A stretch of 64,000 bases of DNA, from positions 45,885 to 109,884 of the forward strand of contig JAXGGA010003044.1 in the NCBI GenBank assembly GCA_038373865.1. The letters are read 5' to 3'. The position numbers were made by a program, and so were the translations under genes. The DNA comes from Uloborus plumipes (Eukaryota > Arthropoda > Arachnida > Araneae > Uloboridae). Of the stretch, positions 10,622 through 22,534 are shown piece by piece. Below the pieces are notes generated by a model that was not told where the DNA came from, made no database searches, and saw nothing but the letters and a program-made list of their open reading frames with translations. Position 1 is the first letter of the stretch; the number at the start of each line of letters is the position of its first letter.

Positions 10622-12603
10622 TAAGGGGTTCTTGTAACAATGAAGATAAGTCTCACACAAGGACCCAAACAAATTTGTTTTCAAATAATAAGGTCTCTTT
10701 ACAGAATTTTGCTCGAAATCATAATAAGGGAAGACAATTTCATAATGACATCCAAAACAATTTTGAAAATCAGGAGGTTTTGCAGACTCAATCTATGTTT
10801 AGCGAGAGGCATGTTATGTCATGTGAGGGGTCAAATTCAGATTCTTTACCCATTATAAATTTAAATTTTTCCAATTTTGTGGTCCCAGCATTAATTGACA
10901 CAGGAGCTAATTTATCCTTGATAGAACCTAGCACCTTAACTGACATCAAAATGCATACGAAAATTAATTATATATCTAGATCTGTTAAAATTCACACCAT
11001 TGATAACTCCTCGGTTCCTTATTTATCTGCCATTTCCTCTAAATTTAAAATAAACAACAAATGGTTTCATAATGTTTTTTTTGTGACGCAGAACAATTGG
11101 AGGTATAAATACAAGATCATTTTGGGTTACGACTTTATTCAGGCTAACAAGGTTCTGTTAGACATCCCTAATAAGCAATTAATTATGGGAAATGATAGAT
11201 TTAAATTTTTTGAGGAATCTCCCAATGACACGACTGCTTCAAATAACTTGGTAAGAACTCCCAATGAGGAAATCATTGCAAAAAATTGTGAAAAAATTGT
11301 GTTGGAGCCTGGTTCATCTCAGATTGTTTCTCTGTCTGTCCCTAAATCCTTGTCATTAAAATCTCACATAATTTTGACTCCCTGCAAAAATAAGCTACAG
11401 TACACTATTGATGAATCCTTGAACACTGTCAACAATGGGAAAATAGTTACTATTATTGAAAATAACTCAGATAAGACAATTGTTGTAAATAAGAATACCA
11501 ATATTGGGAAGTGTGAAGTTGTTGAAGATGATAACATTTTTACTTCTGTGGGTAAGGATAATTATCATGTTAATAATCTTACTATGCAAGAAATAGTTGA
11601 TTTGAGAAAAGCTGAGCTTAAGGAGACTGACTTTGATTTGGAACATCTCAATGAACCCGACAAAACTAAAATTTTAAATTTATTAATGGAAAATAGTAGG
11701 GTATTTTCAAAGTCATACCAAACTCTTGGCTCGACGGATGCTGTTACTCCTGAATTTAATTTATTACACGAATTTCCGATTCAATCTAAACCATACCAAA
11801 TTCCTAGCATTGCAAAGAATTTTGCCAAGCAGGAAATTAAGAATTTACTTGATGCAGGAATTATTGTCCCTAGTTCTAGCAACTACTGCTTTCCTGTAAT
11901 TTTTGTTAGAAAAAAACCATTTGAAGAGGATCCGAACAAACAGAAATTTAGAATGGTTATAGATTACAGACTTTTAAATAGTGTTACTCAGTCCTTTAAA
12001 ATATGTTTACCTTTAATTACTGACATTTTGCATAATATAGCTGGTAAAGAGTATTATTGTGTTCTCGACTTAAAATCTGCATTTTTTCAAATACAACTTA
12101 GGGAGGAAGATAAAAAGAAACTTGCATTTTGTTGTGAGTTAGGTAACTTTGCCCCAACCCGCTTGCCATTTGGAAGTGTCAACTCAACTTCATATTTCCA
12201 CAGTTGTATTTCGAAGTGTCTAGGAGATATTAAGGGGCCAAATGTTCAATATTTCCTTGATGATATTATTATAGCTGGAAATTCAATTGAGGAACTCAGT
12301 TCATGGTTACAAAGAGTTTTTGACAGATTGATAAGATTTAACCTTACTCTTGATCCTGCAAAATTACAACTTTGCAAGCAGGAAATTACCTATCTAGGAT
12401 TTAATGTTCACAAAGGGGGTTTTTCACCATCTTCTGACAATGTGTCAAAATTAATGAAATTACCCATTCCAAAAAATGTTAAGCAAGTCCAAGCCTTCCT
12501 GGGAATGGTCAATTATTTTCGCCATCTAATTTATAATTTTGCTCAGATTGTCCAACCTATTGTAAAATTAACGAAAAAAAGATTCTACATTTTTATGGAA
12601 TGA
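10609..12603 (+). CDS. pol: Pol part 1: protease and reverse transcriptase
   Basis: This is the -1 frame relative to gag. The aspartic protease active site is in ALIDTGANLSLI, with its Asp codon at 10897-10899. Reverse transcriptase motifs follow in order: FRMVIDYRLLN, LDLKSAFFQIQL, LPFGSVNST and QYFLDDIIIAG. The catalytic box is FLDD (12253-12264), a variant of YxDD. The connection region includes QAFLGMVNYFRHLI. No ATG start is needed because entry is by frameshift from gag. The frame ends early at 12601-12603 because reading is displaced at an A7 run (12574-12580). The downstream domains continue in another frame from that point, so the normal polyprotein would be larger. Confidence 0.93.
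   Translation, partial: AFKLVRGSCNNEDKSHTRTQTNLFSNNKVSLQNFARNHNKGRQFHNDIQNNFENQEVLQTQSMFSERHVMSCEGSNSDSLPIINLNFSNFVVPALIDTGANLSLIEPSTLTDIKMHTKINYISRSVKIHTIDNSSVPYLSAISSKFKINNKWFHNVFFVTQNNWRYKYKIILGYDFIQANKVLLDIPNKQLIMGNDRFKFFEESPNDTTASNNLVRTPNEEIIAKNCEKIVLEPGSSQIVSLSVPKSLSLKSHIILTPCKNKLQYTIDESLNTVNNGKIVTIIENNSDKTIVVNKNTNIGKCEVVEDDNIFTSVGKDNYHVNNLTMQEIVDLRKAELKETDFDLEHLNEPDKTKILNLLMENSRVFSKSYQTLGSTDAVTPEFNLLHEFPIQSKPYQIPSIAKNFAKQEIKNLLDAGIIVPSSSNYCFPVIFVRKKPFEEDPNKQKFRMVIDYRLLNSVTQSFKICLPLITDILHNIAGKEYYCVLDLKSAFFQIQLREEDKKKLAFCCELGNFAPTRLPFGSVNSTSYFHSCISKCLGDIKGPNVQYFLDDIIIAGNSIEELSSWLQRVFDRLIRFNLTLDPAKLQLCKQEITYLGFNVHKGGFSPSSDNVSKLMKLPIPKNVKQVQAFLGMVNYFRHLIYNFAQIVQPIVKLTKKRFYIFME
10612..10666 (+). 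promoter_or_regulatory. -1 programmed ribosomal frameshift signal
   Basis: The heptamer T TTA AAC (10612-10618) is in the gag frame and has the X XXY YYZ form. It is followed by the gag stop, a 7-nt spacer (10619-10625), and a 10-bp stem: 10626-10635 pairs with 10657-10666 with one G:U, loop 21 nt. The pol frame is exactly -1 and is open from 10609. Site, spacing and stem all fit a canonical signal. Confidence 0.87.
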
Positions 12604-14410
12604 TGAATGTCAGGAAGCTTTTAACACCATTCAGCATATTTTGCTTAACAAACCCACTCTAAAGAATATTGTGGAATCTGAAACCTTTTATCTTGTAACT
12701 GATGCTAGCCAAACTGCTCTTTGTGGAATTCTTATGCAAATGCATAACAACAATTTTTTTCCAGTTGAATTCCATTCTAGACAACTTTTACCTTCAGAAT
12801 CTAGGTATCCTTCAATTAGGAGGGAAATGTTAGGTATTTATGATTCTGTTAAACATTTTCAACAATATCTCCTTGGAGGTAAACCTTTTGTAATTCTTAC
12901 TGATGCTAAGCCTTTGACGCATCATTTACAACTTGACAAACAACCTGAAATTGTAGCTAGGTGGTTCATGTATCTGCAACAATTTAATTATAAAATGGAG
13001 CATATTAAGGGAATAAAAAATCCTAGTGATTACCTTTCGAGAGTAATTGATTCTGATCTTGTGGTAAATAACATTAATGTCTTTGAGGCTAATCCCAACT
13101 TAACTTTGGAAAACATAGCCAAAAAGCAAAGGGAGTCTAAAGATACTAAATGCATTATTGACAAACTACAAGAAAAGGATGAATTTATCTGCAACAAATT
13201 TTTCATTAATGAGGAAAATAATTTACTAATGATTAAAATTAATCCAAAAAATTTGCCGCATAGAACTTTGGTAAGAATTTTCATTCCAAATTCTTTAATT
13301 TTGGATTGTCTTAATGTTGCTCATGCTACCCACTTTGGCACAACTAAAACTTACGATTTTCTTAAGAAAAGCTACTCCTGGTATGGAATGCTAAGAGATA
13401 CGAGAAATTTTTGTAACAATTGTAGCACATGTATGGCTAATAAAGCTAAGGCAAAATTAACAACTACTAGCTTTATTGAAAAGAGTAATTTAGCTTGTGG
13501 GGAAATTGTTTCCTGTGATGTTGTAGGCAAGTTACCAAGATCACATGATCAAAAATTTTACATATTAACCATCATTGATCATTACTCCAGGTATTTAGAG
13601 GCCATACCTTTAAACAACATTAAGTCTTCCACTATAATTCATACTTTGAATCAGTATTTTGCCCGCTTTGGAATTCCTAAGGTTCTGCTGACTGATAATG
13701 CACCAAATTTAAAATCTGCTGAATTAGATGAATTCTTAGATTCTCTTAAAATTGAACATAGAAAATCATCTATTTACTATCCTCAGGGCAACTCGGTAAT
13801 TGAAAGGAGTCATAGAATAATGAAAGACAGTCTGTCATCTATGTGTAACTCTGTTTGTGAGTGGTCTGACAGGTTACTTTTCTTTAAACTGCATTATAAT
13901 AATTCCAAACATTCTGTGACAAAATTCACTCCTTCTGAAATATTCTTTGGAAGGAGATTAAACTTACCTTCTCAGCTTACTCCACAATCTACTGAGGTTG
14001 AAAACCCAACTAAGTATGTAAAATTGCTGAAGGAACATATTTTAGAAACTAGAGAAATTATAAAATTTAATGAAAATCAATATTTTTCAAAACATAAACA
14101 ATACATCAAGGGTCGTGCGATTCCACATTTCAAACTTGGTGATAAAGTTTTTATAAACATACCTGCTCATACTAATACTTTTCGTCCCAAATATGACGGT
14201 CCTCACACTATTACAAAGAAATTAAGAAACAATAATTATCTAATTCAAATTAAGGATCAAAATAGGGACTTAGTCAAAAAATATCATGTTAGCAAACTTT
14301 TCTTACAAGTACCTTTGAATGCCAATATAAGAAATGCTCAAAGTGAAAATGTCAATGAAACTAGTGTTGAGAATGAGAGAGATTGTAATAACACAAATGA
14401 AAATGAATAA
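12572..14410 (+). CDS. pol: Pol part 2: RNase H and integrase
   Basis: This continuation of Pol lies in a frame displaced by one base from part 1. RNase H shows LVTDASQTALCGIL, REMLGIYDSVKHFQQYL and ILTDAKPLTHHL, supplying its acidic residues. Integrase follows: a zinc-binding HHCC module (HATHF ... CNNCSTC), then the catalytic D,D35E triad in SCDVVGKL, LTDNAPNLKS and GNSVIERSH; I count 35 residues between second Asp and Glu. A GPY/F-like module (RPKYDGPHTI) lies near the C terminus. No chromodomain is seen. The frame is open from 12572 and has no internal stop. The Asn/Glu-rich C-terminal tail is low complexity. Confidence 0.93.
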   Translation, partial: RKKDSTFLWNDECQEAFNTIQHILLNKPTLKNIVESETFYLVTDASQTALCGILMQMHNNNFFPVEFHSRQLLPSESRYPSIRREMLGIYDSVKHFQQYLLGGKPFVILTDAKPLTHHLQLDKQPEIVARWFMYLQQFNYKMEHIKGIKNPSDYLSRVIDSDLVVNNINVFEANPNLTLENIAKKQRESKDTKCIIDKLQEKDEFICNKFFINEENNLLMIKINPKNLPHRTLVRIFIPNSLILDCLNVAHATHFGTTKTYDFLKKSYSWYGMLRDTRNFCNNCSTCMANKAKAKLTTTSFIEKSNLACGEIVSCDVVGKLPRSHDQKFYILTIIDHYSRYLEAIPLNNIKSSTIIHTLNQYFARFGIPKVLLTDNAPNLKSAELDEFLDSLKIEHRKSSIYYPQGNSVIERSHRIMKDSLSSMCNSVCEWSDRLLFFKLHYNNSKHSVTKFTPSEIFFGRRLNLPSQLTPQSTEVENPTKYVKLLKEHILETREIIKFNENQYFSKHKQYIKGRAIPHFKLGDKVFINIPAHTNTFRPKYDGPHTITKKLRNNNYLIQIKDQNRDLVKKYHVSKLFLQVPLNANIRNAQSENVNETSVENERDCNNTNENE

Positions 14411-14419
14411 GTGGTGTAC

Positions 14420-14456
14420 AATAAAACTTCAAAAAAAAAAAAAAAAAAAAAAAAAA
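14420..14456 (+). repeat. AATAAA plus A26 tract after pol
   Basis: An AATAAA hexamer (14420-14425) begins 9 nt after the pol stop and is followed five bases later by 26 A residues (14431-14456). This resembles a polyadenylated 3' end captured inside the element, but simple expansion of an A run is equally possible. Confidence 0.7.
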
Positions 14457-15432
14457 GCTTTGCTTGGTGGTTTTAAAATTTTGTTTGGTTTTGTCACTCA
14501 TAGGTGGTAGTTGCAAATTTTTTTTCTCTTGACTATTAATTAATTTTTTTTTTGAAAATGTGTTCTCTACTGTTTTGAGAGCTCACAAAATAGGTAGTCG
14601 TTTATTGTCTGGCTGGTCCGAATTTTCGATTATTTTGGGAATATAGTTTCAAAGGGAGGATAATTTAAGTCATAATTTTTTTGTCATCTTTTGTTCACAT
14701 TTTTGAGTCAGTATCCTGCTTTCATGGGTCAACAGAGACTTTTAATTTTTTCAGTGAACTGCATTATTCCACCCAATATGAATATGTGATGTAAACAGTG
14801 TATATAAATTTTTTTTTTTTTTGCCTAAGCATAACATTTTGTTGAATTATGAAAATGTTTGAAGTTTTGAAGTTCTGGTTCATGCGCATAAACAAAAAAT
14901 AAATAAATAACATCTAAACCACTAATGAAATAAGCAAAAGAATTGAGTATGACAAATTTGAATGTGATATTGAAAAGTTATTGAAATTGACTTTATGATA
15001 TACAAATTATCAAACTATTGGGTATTTGTTTTTTTTTTGAATGGTATTTTTTTAAGATTAGAAAAATTTCTTATGGATGATTGAAAATTTTTCCTTTACA
15101 CATATTTAATTGCCTGAAGAATTTATTTTTTTTGCATATATTATCTATGTTGGTTGTTATTTAAGTGTTTGTACATCAGGTGATAAATTTTTTTCTGAAC
15201 ATGTATTTTTAATTATTTTTACAAATATTTTAATAATAGGTCACAGTAGCCTATTGAATGATTAGCTTCATTTATATTTTGTGTTTGTGCATCTTAAATT
15301 GGTTCATTTTATGTATTCATTTTTTTACAATGGTGTGCTTATGTTTTCGCAACATGATGTTCCGTGGTTACATGTGTTTACTCTAGGACTATGGTGTGCC
15401 TTTGCGCTGTCACTTCAGAGTTTTTTTTTCTT

Positions 15433-15444
15433 AGGGGGGAGGAA
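15433..15444 (+). promoter_or_regulatory. polypurine tract
   Basis: The all-purine stretch aggggggaggaa directly abuts the 3' LTR and is preceded by a T run. This is the usual place and composition of the plus-strand DNA primer in LTR elements. The ~1 kb between pol and this tract (14411-15432) has no env-like frame. Confidence 0.92.
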
Positions 15445-16507
15445 TGCTAGAACTCTAGCGATCATTTCTCACTTTCCCTACATGCATCCTCCAAGAGTTT
15501 CGTACCTCCAGTGCTCTCCTTTTCATTGCGCAGAGACTTTTTCTCCTCTTGCTCTACGCGGCGGTTGCTCCTCTATAACTGCAACCTATCAGTTAACTGG
15601 CGAGACCGCATGTTTCAACTTTTGGGCTCTCTCACTCTCTCTCTCATGTGGACGTGATAGAAAATGGTTGTTTTGTCGGTGGCTCCTGGACCATTGTGTG
15701 TTCGGGAGCCACTGATAGCTGTGCTTGGAAAAACGTCTAGTCTTATTCGACAAACTTGATTTCTCTGTTTTCAAAATAGACTAGAAACCAATTCATAATA
15801 GGATGGAGCTTATTATTGTGGGCCGAAAGGCTGAAGATTAAAATTATGAAGTATTTTTTCTGTGGGCCGAAAGGCTGAAGAATTGAATCTTGTGCACTGG
15901 AGCCGCTGAGTGAGAATCTACACTGGAGGAGTAATCGTTTTGCATCCTAAAGAATTTCACCGAATATTCCTCCGCAGACATTCGATCGTCTCTCCAAAAT
16001 GTGTAAGGAGCACAAAAAGCAAGGTATTTCCATTTATTAACATCATCCAACTATTTTGTTAAGAGAACTGTTTTTTTGAATTTACCACGAGGCTCACCAC
16101 CGAACTCTACGTCATGTTATTGTAATATATTGCTGAAAAGTCTTAACATGCTTTATCTTGATTCAAAAATTCACAATACGCTGATCAGCATGCTATTTTA
16201 ATATATTATTGATCTTGTAATTCAAATTGGCCATAATTACAAAAAAAACGCAATGTACATGTGAAACTGTTAAAATTATATTAAATATCATTTATCCCAG
16301 AATTACTTCTCAGGCTATTTTCTATGTGTATTTTAATTTTTGGAGCAAAATTTCTCTTTTTAGCAGATATGATCAAATCATCTTTTCCCACTATAGCTTC
16401 TTTTGCATATAATACAACCACTTATAGCATCAACCACCTGTTCTACATGCTCCAATATCTTCTAGCATATTGGTACCACAACTTTACCATTACCACCCAC
16501 TTTATCA
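15445..16507 (+). repeat. 3' LTR (1063 bp)
   Basis: It has the same length and ends as the 5' LTR, with no difference found on reading both. Internal 21-bp repeats lie at 15817-15837 and 15861-15881. A 144-residue open frame enters it from upstream at 15281 but shows no domain. Confidence 0.97.
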
Positions 16508-17800
16508 CATAGGTTATTCCAATTATAGTTGAATGATATGAAACTGTCAGGGTAAATCAGACAACTCATCGCCAAATAATGGTAATGGACATTTTTAAGG
16601 ACTATAATTCATTCTGCTCAAACTTCGCTTGATTAAGTTCGAAAATTAATAGAGGGTAATTAAACTAAGACTATAAATATTGAAAATTATAAATGCTCTT
16701 CATAGCATTCTTGAGTCAGATAACGCTTAATAATCATAAAAGGAATGCGATTTAATCTAAAATAGTAAATATTTGCTGAATTAAATAAGACATTTTGGGT
16801 TTGTAATGGAAAAATTTGTATGCTTGGATGAGTTAAAAGTTTTGTAACAAAACACTTCACTTATTTTGTAATATATTTTTATTTTTGAAAACATAGCCTT
16901 CAAAGAACAGACCATCATCTTCTACCGCCTCAGGCTATCTTTTAGCCAGTTCTTTGGCACAAAAGACACAATATTTGTGATTATAATTTTAGCCATAACT
17001 CTAATTAATATTAATGTAATAATAACCATCGTATTACAGTGATGTAATTCACAGAACTCTTTCTAATTTAGCACAACAAACGTCTCATGTTGCATTGATT
17101 GCGTTATGGAATAACTCGAAATCACGAAACAAAAGTTCTCTAACTCAGCTAGGTAGCTAATTTTTATGACGTTCACCCCCCTAATCTCCTATCAGGATTC
17201 AATAAAATTGCGTGGTAAGTAAGCCGAAATACCAGTTTTTTTCATCGGTTACCATCCGTCAAGAATATCTTTAAAGGGGTAACTAAATAATTTCATTACA
17301 ATTTTTTTGCATCATTGAAAACTAATAAATATCCATTCCGTGAAGTCAGCTCATCAGCTTGAAGGAAAAACTAAAAATAACAAAGTTCAAAGCTAAATTA
17401 ACCTGCGCATTTTTATTTTTATTTTATTATTTATTTTAATTTTTCACTGGGGTGGCCACAGATATGTTATACTGTCATAGAAAGGTTAAGGGCAATAACT
17501 GCAACTTTTTAGTTTTTAAGCTTTATCTTACAGCTTACTTCTATGGTTTTCATTGAAAATAAAGCACAAAAAAACCTTCCAGTTTTAGCATTTTCCTACT
17601 ATTAGTTTAAAATCCCCCCCCCCCCCAAACAGAATGTCTTCAAATATTTCAAAAACTCGTGTCTGCAGATACTCCGGTTTACCTTCCCCGGCAGTATATA
17701 TACTTCCTTTTCACTAACACTTCTATCGTTTCTTCTGTTCTTTCTGTTCTCTTTTTTCACATTTTACTATATTTGAGTTTAATTCAAATTATATCAATTC
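16508..17800. other. no gene seen
   Basis: Begins with the catag target duplication of the LTR element. The rest is AT-rich with a C run near 17617-17626. No gene or ordered repeat was recognised. Confidence 0.5.
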
Positions 17801-17801
17801 T

Positions 17802-18267
17802 CAAAAAAATGTTGTTTTTACAGTATAATACAGCTAATTTTTCAGTAATTTTAAACTAATAAACTGTAAAATTGTTTTTCTTACAGTAATGAATTGTAAA
17901 ATTGCTAATTTACAATAATAAACTGTAAAACTGCTGGTTTCGCAGTTTATTACTGTGCATTTTACAGTTTTAAACTGGAACCTCTGCTGCCAGTATTATA
18001 CTGTTGTTATTACAGTATAATACAGATAATTTTATAGTAATATTACTAATTTTACAGTAATAAACTATAAAATAGTTAGTTTTACAGTGATAAACTGTAA
18101 AATAGTTGTTTTATAGTTTATTACTGTGTTTTTTGGCACTTTATTACTGAGCTGTGTGCCCGCAGTACAGTGCATTACTGTACTGCGAGCAGCAGAGGTA
18201 CAGTTTTAAACTGGAACCTTCGATACTAGTATTATAATGTAAAAACAACAACTTATTTTTCGCAGTG
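17802..18267. mobile_element. ACTGTAAA-family MITE, copy B
   Basis: The left end is degraded (tcaaaaaaatgttgtttttacag) and the right end is acttatttttcgcagtg. The internal gaggttcc/cagtattatac block occurs twice, so this is a dimeric copy with many palindromic ACAGT...ACTGT modules. Confidence 0.85.
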
Positions 18268-20137
18268 AATAGTTACGAAGGCTAGTTATTAAGTACATTG
18301 CACTATTTTATAGAATAGTTTCAGTTACTCAAGAACTTTTCAGAAAAACAACAGTAAGTAAAACGACTTTCTCAACTAAAGTAGAACAGAATCCACGTTA
18401 AAGTAATTTTGAGCACTTTATGCTGATAATTTTAGAGGTATTAAAAAACTAAATAAAAATAATTTGTTGCAAAAAATATCCTTAAAATATCATTGTAATA
18501 AGCACCTTTCGGATGATTTTACAGCGGTAAGTTAACACCTTATACTCTGAAAAAGAACTCCTAGATATCTCTCAAGCGTGTGTTAGCAATTTTATAGCAA
18601 ATTTGTACATTTAACATTATACAACTTTAATTTATAACACATAGGAAATATTGATTTATTTATGAATATGCTTACATTTATATTTGATACAATTGATGGT
18701 CATTGCTTCAAAACTTTAAGCAGCAAACTGAAAAACATAAATAAATAAGAAAAAATGACTTAGAAAGTGTCGTTTACTTGGAACAAATTGTACGACAAAC
18801 GAGACAACTGCGAAAAGTTTTGCGGAGTACCATTTCCAGTAATAAGATTGCTTTTCCCATAAATCTCAGAAATACATTTTCAATACTGTTACTTTCAAAT
18901 GATGCTGTAACAGAAAGACATTAGCAGTAGATGAATACAAATGGCAAATCGTTTCAATAAGTGTTTCTAAGTAACGCCTGAATTTGAAATCTTATAAATG
19001 TTCCCTCAGTGTGTTACCGTGGTGGTGTATAAATTATACTAAAATTTGTTTTTTGAGTAAAATAATTTACAAAAGGAAAAAAAATATTGTTTTGTCAACT
19101 GGAGATGTGGTATAACATATGGGTGAATTAAAAGAATCCAATATCAAAGATCTTGCATTAAATTTAATTGTTGCTCATACTTCTCTTTACAAACTTTGTG
19201 TTTTAGAGTAAAGTCTCCATATAAGAAAGTATCTCCTAATATGAACAGTTCAGTGCTGAAAATTAAGGATACTTATGCATAAAATTAGGTGGATTTTATC
19301 AAAGTGTGGAAGAGTTTGACGACAAAAAATTACGTTTATGAAACGGATTTATAGTGTAAGCATTTTTTTTTTTTTTGCAATTTAACCTGTACAGGACCCG
19401 GAATTCGAAAACTAGTATAACTCAATGATTTCTCTTGTTTCTCTTTTTCCAAGTAACAGACTCAATCATTTTTAATGCTCAAAAAAAGTAAATACAAAAA
19501 ATTGAGAAATAAAACTTTCATTCAGGCCATTGGAAGTTTATAAAAAAAATAAAACCCTAGTTATTCAGCAAAAGGAAATTTCTCCATTATTAAACCGCTA
19601 AAGCAATAAATAGCACAAAAAAAGCTGAAGCTATTGTTGCGGAAAAAGGTTCGAGACAATTAAAATTAATAGAGACGTTTTTAACTTCCTGATCGAATCG
19701 CATAACGGTAAAAATCCCAGTAATTTAATTCTTTTAAATGTGGCAAAATATGTACGATTTTTTTTATGAGCTTACGCAGCCATTGAAATCAAGCAGTTAA
19801 TGCTTTCGTTAAAAATAATTTCTTAAATTGAATGGGACGTTTTTTACTAATATTTTTCAAGCATGTGTATGGTTCTTTATTGTTTGTTTCACTGTTTAGA
19901 AATCACGTTCCGCATCTCATCTTCAATTTGGAATAAAAAGTTCGAAGTTAATGAAAGTCGACTATTTTGTTTTTACGGATGAAATAATAGATTATGCATT
20001 GTAGGGGAAGTAGATTCATTAATTTATTAAGACACTGATTTCTAGCAAAATTTTTCGTAGGTATTTTTAGCTGAACATATAATGCTAAAAATTTATTTGT
20101 GTTAAAACAGTTATTAACAGTTAATGATAGTTTATTA
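18268..20137. other. no gene seen
   Basis: About 1.9 kb of AT-rich DNA. No coding or repeat structure was recognised apart from a T run near 19365-19376. Confidence 0.5.
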
Positions 20138-20525
20138 CACTGTAACAAATGAATGTTGTGTTTACAGTATAATACAGTTAATTATATAGCAATAAACTAA
20201 AAATTGCTAATTTTACACTATTAAAGTGTAAGATTTTTACTTTTATAGTGCTAAACAGTAAAATTGCTAATTTTGCAGTAATAAACTACGAAATTGCTAA
20301 TTTTACAGTCTTAAACTGTAACCCCTATGCCAGTATTATACTGATGTTTTTACAGTATAATACAGCTAAATTCTGCGGCAAATAAACTGTAAAATTTCTA
20401 ACTTTACATTAAGAAACTGTAAAATTACTAATTTTACAGTTAATTACTGTGCATTTTACAGTTTTGAATTGGAACCTCGGCTGCCAGTATTATACTATAA
20501 AAACAACAGTTCATTTTTTGCAGTG
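20138..20525. mobile_element. ACTGTAAA-family MITE, copy C
   Basis: It starts cactgtaacaaatgaatgttg and ends agttcattttttgcagtg, with TA on both sides (20136-20137, 20526-20527). The body is dimeric, with internal ctgccagtattatac near 20328 and 20482. Confidence 0.9.
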
Positions 20526-20527
20526 TA

Positions 20528-22530
20528 CGCGGATACGCAAAAGCATATTATAATTTTGATACGCCGAAATTTTATTACATTAACGGATTTTTATTTTTAC
20601 CGATATTACAACAAGTGGGCTAGACTGTATACATAATACGAAAATTGAAAGAATGGAATATCCTTTAATTAACTTATGCATAAAAGCAATTCAAGATTAA
20701 AAATACATTCTTAACATTTTAATCATGAATACGCCTTTCCTTTTTCTTTCTGTCTCTTTTTTTAATAGGCAAATTGATATTATTCAGAATTAGTTGAAGT
20801 CCCGGAAATCATTTATAGAAGGCAATGATTAATGGAATGGGAGCTGCCTTGTCAGAGAGCAGGAACAGCGGTTATAGAAGTATTAATACGATAAGATAAT
20901 TCGCAATGAATTGCTGCGAAAAACACTGCAAATTTCCCAAAATCGAGTTCTTTATAATTACAAATAGTGATGAACCTCCAAAAAGAGAGGTGCTAATTAA
21001 ATCTGGTATATTGGAGTCTTGCTTCGAATGACCCAAATCTGGCAATAATGGGGGATATGGAATGACAAGTTGCTGCTTGCAAGAATACGTACTTCTACAA
21101 AGTTATTTTCAAAACAAATGGATGGCTTTTTTTTTTTTTTTTTTTTTGCAGATAAGAGCATGGATGTTAATTTAAATGCGGCAAAGTCAGCAATATTATT
21201 CTTAATTTAATCTATTTTTAAATTGACGACTTCATTCTTTTAATTTTATTACTAGGATTAGTATAGTGTATTTACCTATGGATAATTGCAACTAATAAAA
21301 CTTGTTTACAGTTACATTTAAACTTATTAATAACACTTTCATTATACAGGATTTATTATGACATTATCTTTTTTTATCTTATTTAAAATGATTTTCTTTG
21401 CTGACTTGACATTATCCGACATCTTTGGTACCTGCAAATTATAGTTTTAGGATCACTGCTTCTCTTCTCTAAAGGTGAAGCAGCTCACCTCCTATTTAGT
21501 GACATTGTCTACGACTAATTTACATATTGTTTCTAATTCTTAATGTTTGTGAAGCTGTTTTATATTAATTGTTACCTACCATTATCCGCCTACAGAAAAC
21601 AAAATTTGACAGATTGTTACTAAAGTTACATGGATGCATATAAACACATATTTTCTCTTTTTACTTCATTTTTATTTTTATTTTATTTTAAGGACCAGCC
21701 ACACACGTATTTTGAATTAATTACTCATTTTTTTTGGCTTTTTTTTGCACTCGATTGTACTTTTACGAGTGCTTGAGCTACAAACTTTTTGCTTGAGAAT
21801 AATTTTTCTTTTTCATTCATTTTGCTGTATCTTTCATATAATAAATAGAAAATAAGATAAAACTGACTAAGTTTCTATAATTGCTCATTTCGTGAATATT
21901 CCAACTCTTCTTTTTATATATCAAAACGATGCATTCTACCGCTCAAAAAAAAACATTTATCGCAGTTATCATCATTCTTCGGGACTTTGTTAATACTATT
22001 TATGATTTCCTTCTTTCTATGACTTGCGCACAAAAAAGGAAATGGATTAATTTATAAATGTCGTCGCGTTTGGTGACGTGAACCGTTACAAACATGGGAG
22101 CTCCTAAAATCTCATTTTGTCATTATTCAGTGGAACAATTTTTCATTTTCGGGCCTCAAATTGTCATTAGTTTTCTAACAATAAGTGTGAACATCTCTGT
22201 ACAGCTGCTGATTAAAATTTCGAAGTTGTTTGGAAACAAAAATTTAGTCGAGAAGAATAGGAGCCTAGCTTTCCGTATACTATGATCGATTTTCTAATAT
22301 GAGCTAAATCTCTTTCTCTATCGCTAGAAAAGACATTTATTAAAATAATTTATCTATCTTTCATCTAAAAAAAGAACTATAATGATATAAGATGATTCAA
22401 AAAGGATGGTTGTATTTCATATAACTGCTGATTTGGGAACAATTAACAGTTTTCGGTTGGAACTTAAGCTAGGCGAACACCCTAAATATACTTTTCTTCA
22501 ATATTCATTACATTTTTCTAAAGCTTACTT
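20528..22530. other. no gene seen
   Basis: About 2 kb of AT-rich DNA with T runs (e.g. 21128-21147). Open frames are short and show no domain. Confidence 0.5.
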
Positions 22531-22534
22531 CTTA

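Larger units (their letters stand above)
8193..16507 (+). mobile_element. full-length Ty3/gypsy-type LTR retrotransposon
   Basis: The 8315-bp element has LTRs at 8193-9255 and 15445-16507 and is flanked by the 5-bp direct repeat catag (8188-8192 and 16508-16512). Inside, in order, are a primer-binding site, gag, pol with protease, reverse transcriptase, RNase H and integrase, and a polypurine tract. This domain order (integrase last) defines the Ty3/gypsy type. No env-like frame follows pol and no chromodomain is visible. I see no differences between the LTRs, implying a recent insertion. The single pol frame break is at a homopolymer. Confidence 0.97.

Noticed and set aside
15281..15715. Possible env or extra gene between pol and the 3' LTR
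   Set aside because: The frame runs into the LTR, lacks any signal or domain, and its LTR part recurs in the 5' LTR.
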